NCBI GenBank assembly: GCA_019594195.1
Contig: JAFDTP010000103.1
Coordinates: 1 to 5,568 of the forward strand
Length of the DNA stretch: 5,568 bases
From: Thermoplasmata archaeon
GTDB taxonomy: Archaea; Thermoplasmatota; Thermoplasmata; Halarchaeoplasmatales; Halarchaeoplasmataceae
Reading direction: 5' to 3'
Below the pieces are notes generated by a model. That model worked only from the letters and a program-made list of their open reading frames with translations, had not been told where the DNA came from and did not search any database. The translations under genes and the position numbers were made by a program. This document shows, one piece after another, positions 1 through 4,975 of this stretch (positions are counted from its first letter, which is position 1; the number at the start of each line of letters is the position of its first letter).

Positions 1-203
1 TTCACTCCTACTTCTTCCACTAATCTATCTATATCTAGAACTCTTCCTAGCAGATCCTTCCGTTCTTTTTCTCGACATTCTACAAGCTCATCCGCTAGAT
101 CAAGGACATTTTCCTCATAAGGACCTAAATCGGTCTGGTGGTGTGTAACGCCAGTAGGAATCCCGTCCGGGGCGCTCTTTATCTTAATTTTTGTTATCTT
201 CAA
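1..203 (-). CDS. 5' part of an unrecognised gene, cut by the left edge
   Basis: An open frame of 67 codons runs from a TTG at 203 to the window edge without a stop. It reads MKITKIKIKSAPDGIPTGVT at the N-terminus and then becomes a charged, probably helical stretch rich in Glu, Asp, Leu and Val (about residues 30-67), which looks like genuine coding sequence. A second in-frame TTG lies at 206, and an in-frame stop just upstream limits the start to this area. No ribosome site precedes the TTG, but a TATA-like box is centred about 27-30 bases upstream (229-238), which fits a leaderless archaeal mRNA. The gene is divergent from the RadA-like gene at 350. I do not recognise the family, and most of the protein is probably outside the window. 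Confidence 0.6.
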   Translation of the reverse strand, partial: MKITKIKIKSAPDGIPTGVTHHQTDLGPYEENVLDLADELVECREKERKDLLGRVLDIDRLVEEVGV

Positions 204-227
204 CAAAGAAAAACTTTACCACTCTCA

Positions 228-244
228 TTTTATATAAATATATA
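228..244. promoter_or_regulatory. TATA-like box pair in the divergent intergenic region
   Basis: The run TTTATATAAATATATA lies between the two divergent genes. Read on the minus strand, TTTATATAAA (238-229) is centred about 27 bases before the TTG starts at 206/203. Read on the plus strand, the same element predicts a transcript starting near 265, giving a leader of about 85 bases before the GTG at 350. Weaker plus-strand AT-rich candidates lie nearer (around 260-268 and 312-325), so the plus-strand promoter is less certain than the minus-strand one. Confidence 0.45.
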
Positions 245-349
245 CAGCCTAACAGCACGATCTTTAAAGTTTCTATCAAAACATATCTACACTTTCACTC
301 ATCCCTCCGGATCTTTTTTACAAATACTACTTTCGGTGGTTGTAATGGT

Positions 350-817
350 GTGATCGAAAAGAACCAGTTGAAAAGAGGTTCCTTGAAACTGGTCGAAGGA
401 ACAAAAAACAGAAACGTCTCTACGTTAGCAGTCAACATCGTTGCTTCAGAAGACAAAAAGGCACTTATCATCGATGGCAGTAATACAGTAGACCCTTATT
501 TCATGGTGAAAGAGTGTAAAAAAACTGATCTTGACGAGAGAAAAATCTTGAAGAAAATCATGATATCACGGGCCTTCACCGCTTACCAATGGATCGACGT
601 GATAGAAAAGGCTGATCAAAAATTGAATAGTGAAGATTTTACTTTTTTTGGATGTGCCGATATATCGTCTTTATTCAAGGATGATGAGGTAAATGGTTAT
701 GAAGGAAGATGGCTGAGATCAAGATCGATAAAAAGAATAAGAAGCATCGTGCAGGAGAAAAGACTATATGGGGTGATCGTAGACCAAGAGGTAGATATGT
801 TTAGAAGATCGAAGTAA
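350..817 (+). CDS. Short RadA/KaiC-like RecA-fold protein with degenerate P-loop
   Basis: The 155-residue protein resembles the N-terminal half of archaeal RadA/RadB/KaiC-type RecA-fold ATPases. The opening LKRGSLKLVEG (residues 7-17) matches the strand leading into Walker A. The P-loop itself reads GTKNRNVSTL (17-26) and lacks the usual GK[ST] lysine. A strand plus DGSNTVDPY (42-50) matches the Rad51-type segment reading DTE/DG.xFDPY. ISRAFTAYQ (72-80) matches the [VS]ARA(F/Y) segment, and LYGVIVD (139-145) is a possible Walker B strand ending in Asp. The L1/L2 DNA-binding core and C-terminal parts of a full RadA are absent. The GTG at 350 was chosen because homology begins here, GGTGGT lies about 9 bases upstream, and the upstream in-frame translation is Phe/Thr/Ser-rich and not protein-like. 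The likely role is a non-catalytic or partner RecA-like protein in DNA repair or recombination; this is inferred, and ATP hydrolysis is doubtful. It ends 12 bases from the convergent membrane gene. Confidence 0.75.
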   Translation: MIEKNQLKRGSLKLVEGTKNRNVSTLAVNIVASEDKKALIIDGSNTVDPYFMVKECKKTDLDERKILKKIMISRAFTAYQWIDVIEKADQKLNSEDFTFFGCADISSLFKDDEVNGYEGRWLRSRSIKRIRSIVQEKRLYGVIVDQEVDMFRRSK

Positions 818-829
818 TACCTTAAGCGA

Positions 830-1126
830 TCACTTATTTGAAGGAGATCTGAAAAATGATAACCGACTTATCAAACCATTTATTATTTTATGCTTTTTAA
901 TATGATCATTTACCTCTTTCGATCCTGCGATCATGATCCAGACAGCTGATATAAAAAAGATCGGGATCTCTATGAATGCTTCACCATATTCATTGAAGCG
1001 TAGGAGTATCATCCAGCTACTTCTATCTATACTCCACAATACATTAACAGATAGATAGGCAAACCAAAATGTGGTTATGAACCACAGCACCGCTTTGGTC
1101 ACGCCCACTATCTTTTTCTTACCCAT
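830..1126 (-). CDS. Two-helix membrane protein, paralog copy A
   Basis: This 98-residue protein has a short basic N-terminus (MGKKK) and two hydrophobic segments, at about residues 12-31 (aromatic-rich, LWFITTFWFAYLS) and 50-68 (EIPIFFISAVWIMIAG). Between them lies a charged loop, IDRSSWMILLRFNEYGEA. The C-terminal tail of about 28 residues is basic. It is a clear paralog of the 85-residue protein at 4976-5233: residues 9-72 align without gaps with residues 7-70 of copy B, and by my hand count 50 of 64 positions are identical. The tails after the second helix do not match. No known family comes to mind, and the function is unknown. The near-invariant loop and first helix suggest a selected role rather than a generic anchor. 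The gene converges on the RadA-like gene with a 12-base gap, so its 3' untranslated region must overlap that gene in antisense. No convincing ribosome site precedes the ATG at 1126. Confidence 0.8.
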   Translation of the reverse strand: MGKKKIVGVTKAVLWFITTFWFAYLSVNVLWSIDRSSWMILLRFNEYGEAFIEIPIFFISAVWIMIAGSKEVNDHIKKHKIINGLISRLSFFRSPSNK

Positions 1127-1148
1127 ATTACTCTTCTCTTGTCTTGAT

Positions 1149-1178
1149 CTTAAATAGTGGGCATACCTATTATATACT
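1149..1178 (-). promoter_or_regulatory. Candidate TATA boxes for membrane protein A
   Basis: Two minus-strand candidates precede the ATG at 1126. AGTATATAATAG (1178-1167) would start a transcript near 1146, with a leader of about 20 bases. CTATTTAA (1157-1150) is centred about 27 bases before the ATG and would give a leaderless message. The lack of a good ribosome site upstream of 1126 slightly favours the second. The sequence alone cannot separate them. Confidence 0.4.
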
Positions 1179-1412
1179 CGGAGAGAGTCGATTAGTTTAT
1201 CATGGCCCGATATATAAATTTAAAAGATGTATATATAGGATTTTTAAAAATTGAACTTGAGGGAACAAAAAGCACCGATAAAAATACCATTATGTCAAAA
1301 CTCACGGATCTAAAATCTTTTATTTTACAACGATGTATATTTATGCCGGAAACCGTCGATATTTTTTAAGTTCGACTGAAGAGATCTACAGATGATGGTT
1401 TTGATGGATTAT

Positions 1413-1420
1413 TCACCTCC
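1413..1420 (-). promoter_or_regulatory. Orphan consensus ribosome binding site
   Basis: On the minus strand this reads GGAGGTGA, the longest match in the window to the expected anti-Shine-Dalgarno partner. It lies about 36 bases after the stop of the GNAT/YoaP gene. No ATG, GTG or TTG occurs at a normal spacing downstream. The only start is a GTG inside the motif (1416), which opens just 16 codons. An 8-codon ATG frame (1450-1424) lies between the GNAT stop and this site. It could be a gene remnant or chance. Confidence 0.3.
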
Positions 1421-1455
1421 TTTCTAAAATTCAATAAAATACTCTTTCATATCGA

Positions 1456-2325
1456 TCACCATAAAGGTTCGATTTTACCCATCACATCTCTTGAGTTTTT
1501 GTCTGCTTTATCTTGAGAACTGCAGATGAAATCTGCTTTACACTCAGTCGTCTTAAATCTTTCTAATAAATTCTCATCACCAAGTCTAGATGAATCGATG
1601 ATCTCATCTTTTATAACCAGACTCACAGGTATGGAAAATGCATAGTTCAATTCTTCAGTATCACCGACGGGAGCAAATAGTCTGATCGGTATTTCAGGAC
1701 CTAGATCTCTTACTTTTTTTAGGGTTTTCATAGCTTCCTTCAAACAGTGTGGTGTTATAGGATTAACAAAGATCAGTATATCATCTCTATATGATTCATC
1801 GATCGGTAAATCAGCGACTTCGGGTACCTCTATTGAAACATCTTCAAATGGGTAGAAAAGAAGATTGTTATCTGTATCTGAAATTTCTTTGAAACCACTT
1901 TGTTTATAGAATTCCTCATCTTCATCGGAACTCAAAAAAGGATTTAGATAAGTAACAAGTCCCTTGGCCATTTCATATCCGAAGTAGGATTTCGGGCGTT
2001 TGAATTCTTTTATCGTCTCCTGGAGAAGCATTTTTTTTACTTCTTGATCATGCTGTCCACCATCAACAAAAGTCCATTTTATCTCACTCACTCTGTGTTT
2101 GGGTTTTGGGATGTATTGTAACATCCCGACGATCTTTGAATCGAAGTAAGCTATCTTACCTATCGAACTGTATCTTTTGAGATTGTTTTTCATCCATTTC
2201 TTCCATACCAAACTACCCTCGATGAGTAGTGGATCGCCGAGTCCTTCCTCTTTCAAGAACATATCCTCTAATTCATCCAAATCGGTCTCTTCGATATCTT
2301 TAACATTGATTTTATTCATGCTCAC
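1456..2325 (-). CDS. GNAT-fold protein with C-terminal YoaP-like thioredoxin domain
   Basis: The 289-residue product has two recognisable parts. The N-terminal part (about 5-160) has a GNAT acetyltransferase layout: an opening strand and helix (VKDIEETDLDELEDMF), a central hairpin (GKIAYFDSKIVGMLQYIPK, 56-74), and a closing FYKQSGFKEI plus strand (139-160), typical of the last helix and strand of GNAT enzymes. The C-terminal part (about 180-245) resembles the YoaP-like thioredoxin-fold domain that follows GNAT in YoaP proteins: DILIFVNPITPHC, a helix, IPIRLFAPVGDTEE, and a probable cis-proline loop SIPVSLVIKDEII. Two features are odd. The acetyl-CoA binding motif QxxGxG/A is not visible where expected (about 86-106, VDGGQHDQEVKK). 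The thioredoxin CxxC position carries only one cysteine (TPHC, Cys194). The protein has no signal peptide or membrane helix, so it is probably cytosolic. Activity and substrate are unknown. The GTG at 2325 was chosen over the ATG at 2319 because the ribosome site is 8 bases from the GTG but 14 from the ATG. Confidence 0.75.
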   Translation of the reverse strand: MSMNKINVKDIEETDLDELEDMFLKEEGLGDPLLIEGSLVWKKWMKNNLKRYSSIGKIAYFDSKIVGMLQYIPKPKHRVSEIKWTFVDGGQHDQEVKKMLLQETIKEFKRPKSYFGYEMAKGLVTYLNPFLSSDEDEEFYKQSGFKEISDTDNNLLFYPFEDVSIEVPEVADLPIDESYRDDILIFVNPITPHCLKEAMKTLKKVRDLGPEIPIRLFAPVGDTEELNYAFSIPVSLVIKDEIIDSSRLGDENLLERFKTTECKADFICSSQDKADKNSRDVMGKIEPLW

Positions 2326-2333
2326 GACAAAAT

Positions 2334-2340
2334 CCCCCCT
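2334..2340 (-). promoter_or_regulatory. Ribosome site that decides the GTG start of the GNAT/YoaP gene
   Basis: The minus strand reads AGGGGGGAT here, close to GGAGGTGAT. The spacing is 8 bases to the GTG at 2325 and 14 to the in-frame ATG at 2319, favouring the GTG. Confidence 0.55.
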
Positions 2341-2370
2341 GTCGTAAATATTGATATCTGAGTCATGCCT

Positions 2371-2400
2371 TAAAAGTTTATCTATTTATTAAAATTTAAA
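2371..2400 (-). promoter_or_regulatory. Possible TATA region for the GNAT/YoaP gene
   Basis: The minus strand contains TTTAAATTTTAATAAATAGA followed by TAAACTTTTA. A box centred near 2375 would place transcription start near 2349, about 24 bases before the GTG and just ahead of the ribosome site. The region is so AT-rich that the exact box is uncertain. Confidence 0.35.
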
Positions 2401-2424
2401 TCTATATAGGAAATTATGTATGTG

Positions 2425-2443
2425 AAAAAAAAGAGAAAAAAAA
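2425..2443 (-). terminator. Poly-U transcription terminator of the surface protein gene
   Basis: Downstream of the stop at 2484, the minus strand has two runs of eight T residues (2443-2436 and 2432-2425) separated by three bases. There is no preceding hairpin, which fits the known U-tract-driven intrinsic termination of archaea. It lies 41-59 bases after the stop and argues that the surface protein and the GNAT/YoaP gene are mostly separate transcription units. Confidence 0.65.
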
Positions 2444-2483
2444 GGAAATGATGGTTTTGTAAGGGCGGTTTAGATATCTTGCA

Positions 2484-4838
2484 TCACTTCAGATTATTAT
2501 ATCTAGCCTTTGTGATACCTGACCCAAAGGAATCGTTGTTTTCACCGTTATCATCCTCTTCTTCGAATTCGACCTGTTCACCCATCCTCAACTGAACTAC
2601 TTCTGACCGTCCGTCTTCAAGTTCTACGTAATAGTATCCTGGTTCGAGCTGCTCTGATATGAAAGACCCATTCTCACCTGTTTCACCAGAGTCTACCAAT
2701 CCACCGACTTCACCGCTTTCATATTCGTAGATCTCTACACCGACGCCTTCAGTGCCGCATTCGACATATACATCTATACTAGTCAACTTGTATTCACCGA
2801 AGTTGACTTCTTCGTCTTCACACCCTATCCCTACTTCTACAGTGACTTCTCGAGGAGTCGTCCTATTCCACTCACAGCATCCTTCAGGCTGATATACTGT
2901 ATATTCGCCTGGTTCTAAGTCTCCAAAAACGTAATAACCGTGATGATCAGTTTCAGTGATAGCTATCGGTGATCCATCGGTTTCATTGCCCGAATAAAGA
3001 TGAACTTCCCTTCCTCTTAGCGGTATATCGCCTTCCTTCGGTTCGAATTCACCGGACATCGTGAAGTCGTAGAATTTGATTCCGGTTATGTTTTGGTGTC
3101 GGTAGTTGAAGAAGTCGAAGCGTTCTTCGAATCCAGCTGTAGGTTCGAATGTATACATCGATTCACTTACACTGTACCATCCCTCGCGGTCTTCTTCTCT
3201 GACCGTGTAGTTCTCGACCCTTGGATCGAGATCTTCGAACATGTAATAACCGTCTTCGTCTGTCTCAGTGTAGTCTATCTGTTCGCCTTCTTGGTAAAGA
3301 TAGATGATCCAGTCCTCTATAGGTTCGATACCTTCGTAATAATCCCCGACCATCTCATGGTCGCAGTACTTGTAACCCTCGATCATCCCACCAGGTACGT
3401 TACCGAACCAGAGTTCGTATTCTTCGCCTGCTTCAACAGTCACTGGCTGCAGTAGCGGTGTCGTATTGTACCATCCGTCTTTCAACTCTTCTTCTACTAT
3501 GTAGTCTCCGGAGGTTATATTTTCGAATGTTGCCGTTCCGTTCTCGTCTGTTACAACTGTGTCTATAGGGTCACCAACTGGTTCTCCGTCTTCAGCTTCC
3601 CATAGATTGAAAGTCCAATTCTCAAGCATCCAATCGTATTCATCGTTGAATTCTCCGGTCATGTTGGAATCATAGAACTTGTATATTGTGATCTCTCCTA
3701 CTTCGGGGATCCTCCTGTTACCGAACCAAATTTCAGCTTCTTCTCCTTCCTCGAGTATAACTGTTTGTTTTAAAGAAGTAATGTTCTCCCAGCCGTCCTT
3801 TAACTCTTCCTCAACAATGTATTCACCGGGCATAAGGTCTTCAAAGACCAACATACCGTTTTCATCAGTTACGTTTGTATCGATCATCTCGTACCTCTCA
3901 CCGTCTTCTGTAGTATTCCAAAGGTTAAATGTCCAGTTTTTTAACATATGATCTGTCTCCTCGTCATATCCTCCTGTTCCTTCGACATCATGGTACTTGT
4001 AGACAGAAATATTTCCTCTCTCGATCTCTCTGTTTCCGAACCATAACTCTATCTCTTCACCCTCTGTGAGGTTAACATGCTGCTTCAAAGAGGTAGTGTT
4101 TACCCATCCCTCTTTGAGTATCTCTTGAACATAATATTCTCCTGGCTCTAGCCCTTCAAAAGTGATCTGGCCGTCTTCACCTGTTACGTTTTCTTTTATC
4201 AGTTGCTCGTTTTCGTCCAATAGTTGGATCGTCCAATCTTCAAGCATCTCGTCTCCGTCTTCCTCGTTGAATTCGCCTGTAGCGTTGGTATCGTAGAACT
4301 TGTTTGCTGTTATCTCACCTTCCATCGGTTTCTCTCTATTGCCAAACCATAATTCAACGTCTTCTCCTCTATCGAAAAATGTGATCTCTACGGCACCGTT
4401 CTCCAATTTGAAATCGTCGTCATCAGCACTTCCTCCTGTTACATTCCCTCCTGTGAACTCCCATCCTTCAGGAAGGAATTCTCTCACTCTGTAATGTTCA
4501 TCACTATCTACTTCAAAAGTAATACAGCCGTCTTCACCTGTAGTTCCGTTAACAAGTTTCTCCCAAGGTTGGGGCGGTTCTGTAAAAATATCCACCTGGA
4601 AGAACCAATCTTCTATCATGTAATCGCCGTCGTCTTCATTGAATTCTCCTGTAGCGTTAGTATCGTAGAACTTACAGACACTGATATTAACAATATTTTG
4701 TGTGCTTTGCTCAGATGTCCCATCCCCTCCATCTTGATCACCTTCTCCTAAGTCATTTTCTATACCTAACATCCCGATACCTATAGTGCTTATAGCCAGA
4801 ATGACGGCTATAATGATCACTAGGACATTTCTATTCAA
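2484..4838 (-). CDS. Secreted or membrane-anchored multi-domain SdrD B/Cna B-like surface protein
   Basis: The 784-residue protein starts with an N-terminal hydrophobic segment (residues 5-24) after Arg3, with no clear cleavage site, so it may be an uncleaved anchor. A Gly/Asp/Glu/Ser linker follows (about 28-49). Then come tandem beta-sandwich domains of the SdrD B/Cna B prealbumin-like type, at about 51-168, 174-270, 275-375, 381-480, 484-580 and 581-682, and a shorter divergent one at 685-758. A typical unit runs K-F/Y-Y-D near its start, an E/N/D-W strand, TDENG or GEDG, F-E-x-L-x-P-G-E-Y-x-V-x-E-E, GW, and closes with WFGN. The D-x-N-A-T-G-E-F-N-E-x-D-G loop resembles the calcium-binding loop of SdrD B repeats. 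About two dozen N-x-S/T sequons are present. The sequence is extremely Asp/Glu-rich. No C-terminal helix or sortase-like motif is seen; the end is acidic, then a short basic KARYNNLK. The likely role is an extracellular adhesive or structural stalk, by analogy. The TTG at 4838 is supported by GGTGA 6 bases upstream. Confidence 0.85.
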   Translation of the reverse strand: MNRNVLVIIIAVILAISTIGIGMLGIENDLGEGDQDGGDGTSEQSTQNIVNISVCKFYDTNATGEFNEDDGDYMIEDWFFQVDIFTEPPQPWEKLVNGTTGEDGCITFEVDSDEHYRVREFLPEGWEFTGGNVTGGSADDDDFKLENGAVEITFFDRGEDVELWFGNREKPMEGEITANKFYDTNATGEFNEEDGDEMLEDWTIQLLDENEQLIKENVTGEDGQITFEGLEPGEYYVQEILKEGWVNTTSLKQHVNLTEGEEIELWFGNREIERGNISVYKYHDVEGTGGYDEETDHMLKNWTFNLWNTTEDGERYEMIDTNVTDENGMLVFEDLMPGEYIVEEELKDGWENITSLKQTVILEEGEEAEIWFGNRRIPEVGEITIYKFYDSNMTGEFNDEYDWMLENWTFNLWEAEDGEPVGDPIDTVVTDENGTATFENITSGDYIVEEELKDGWYNTTPLLQPVTVEAGEEYELWFGNVPGGMIEGYKYCDHEMVGDYYEGIEPIEDWIIYLYQEGEQIDYTETDEDGYYMFEDLDPRVENYTVREEDREGWYSVSESMYTFEPTAGFEERFDFFNYRHQNITGIKFYDFTMSGEFEPKEGDIPLRGREVHLYSGNETDGSPIAITETDHHGYYVFGDLEPGEYTVYQPEGCCEWNRTTPREVTVEVGIGCEDEEVNFGEYKLTSIDVYVECGTEGVGVEIYEYESGEVGGLVDSGETGENGSFISEQLEPGYYYVELEDGRSEVVQLRMGEQVEFEEEDDNGENNDSFGSGITKARYNNLK
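4269..4301 (-). repeat. 33-base direct repeat, copy in domain 2
   Basis: This segment matches 4641-4673 at 31 of 33 bases by eye. Both encode the domain opening around KFYDTNATGEF. The two differences are in third codon positions, which suggests a fairly recent duplication or gene conversion, or strong selection on the peptide. Confidence 0.75.
4641..4673 (-). repeat. 33-base direct repeat, copy in domain 1
   Basis: This is the partner of 4269-4301, with 31 of 33 identical bases, at the opening of the first domain. The two copies are 372 bases apart, an exact multiple of three, so recombination between them would remove or add one domain in frame. Confidence 0.75.
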
Positions 4839-4844
4839 TATATT

Positions 4845-4849
4845 TCACC
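4845..4849 (-). promoter_or_regulatory. Ribosome site that supports the TTG start of the surface protein
   Basis: The minus strand reads GGTGA, 6 bases before the TTG at 4838. The next in-frame ATG is at residue 23, inside the hydrophobic segment, so the TTG is the sensible start. Confidence 0.6.
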
Positions 4850-4870
4850 AAATATAACATCGTCAACATC

Positions 4871-4880
4871 ATATATATAA
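4871..4880 (-). promoter_or_regulatory. TATA-like box for the surface protein gene
   Basis: The minus strand reads TTATATATAT. A start about 25 bases downstream would fall near 4850, giving a very short leader that begins at or just before the GGTGA ribosome site. The agreement of box, ribosome site and start codon makes this one of the better promoter candidates here. Confidence 0.5.
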
Positions 4881-4975
4881 TTAATGTTTACTATTGTTAA
4901 TAGTTAAAAGTATATACCTATCTTTTTTACTGATCATCATCAACATTGTCCTTGTGCTTACGCTCACGGAAAAAT

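Larger units (their letters stand above)
1127..1455. other. 329-base gap with no supported gene
   Basis: This AT-rich stretch separates the GNAT/YoaP gene from membrane gene A. It contains the promoter candidates for gene A near its left end and an orphan ribosome-site sequence near its right end. Several TATA-like runs lie around 1209-1239, and a self-complementary ATTTTTAAAAAT sits at 1241-1252. The longest plus-strand ATG frame I see has 25 codons (from 1293), with no ribosome site and nothing recognisable. I find no tRNA and no stable hairpin followed by T residues. Confidence 0.6.
2565..4688 (-). repeat. Tandem array of seven surface-protein domains of about 75-118 codons
   Basis: In gene order the units are about 4688-4335, 4319-4029, 4016-3714, 3698-3399, 3389-3099, 3098-2793 and 2786-2565. 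Units 2, 3 and 4 are the most alike (each has LK[DE]GWxN[IT]T followed by a strand and WFGN). Unit 1 shares its opening with unit 2 but carries an insertion rich in Gly and Asp at about residues 130-147. Units 5 and 6 keep only the frame of the motif, and unit 7 is short and divergent. The pattern suggests expansion of the N-terminal part of the gene. Confidence 0.8.

Noticed and set aside
191..349. N-terminal extension of the RadA-like protein to a TTG at 191
   Set aside because: The added 53 residues do not resemble the family and cross the divergent promoter. Homology begins at the GTG at 350, which has a weak ribosome site.
138..353. Plus-strand 71-codon frame overlapping the left intergenic region
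   Set aside because: It overlaps the partial minus-strand gene and the promoter region, and its Ser/Leu/Tyr/Phe-rich composition is not protein-like compared with the neighbours.
1293..1370. Plus-strand 25-codon ATG frame in the 1127-1455 gap
   Set aside because: It has no ribosome site, no recognisable sequence and a length easily found by chance in AT-rich DNA.
1392..2459. 12-base match CAAAACCATCAT (minus strand) at 1403-1392 and 2459-2448, each just after a stop codon
   Set aside because: One or two exact 12-base matches are expected by chance in a window of this size, and the surroundings do not match.
3093..3455. Plus-strand open frame opposite the surface protein gene
   Set aside because: It is antisense to a well supported repeat-containing gene. 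Its Val/Phe-rich translation is what the reverse strand of Asp/Glu-rich codons gives, and it has no domain resemblance.
3679..3951. Plus-strand 90-codon frame opposite the surface protein gene
   Set aside because: It is a Ser/Pro-rich shadow of the acidic repeats with no ribosome site or recognisable motif.
4300..4751. Two further plus-strand frames opposite domains 1 and 2
   Set aside because: They are shadows of the repeat array; their similarity to other antisense frames follows from the repeats on the coding strand.
4883..4950. 21-codon minus-strand ATG frame upstream of the surface protein gene
   Set aside because: It has no ribosome site, overlaps the promoter region of the next gene and shows no recognisable features.
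4951..4964. Possible hairpin after membrane gene B
   Set aside because: The half-matching arms pair for only about three bases and no T run follows. The five T residues at 4974-4970 are too short to call a terminator.
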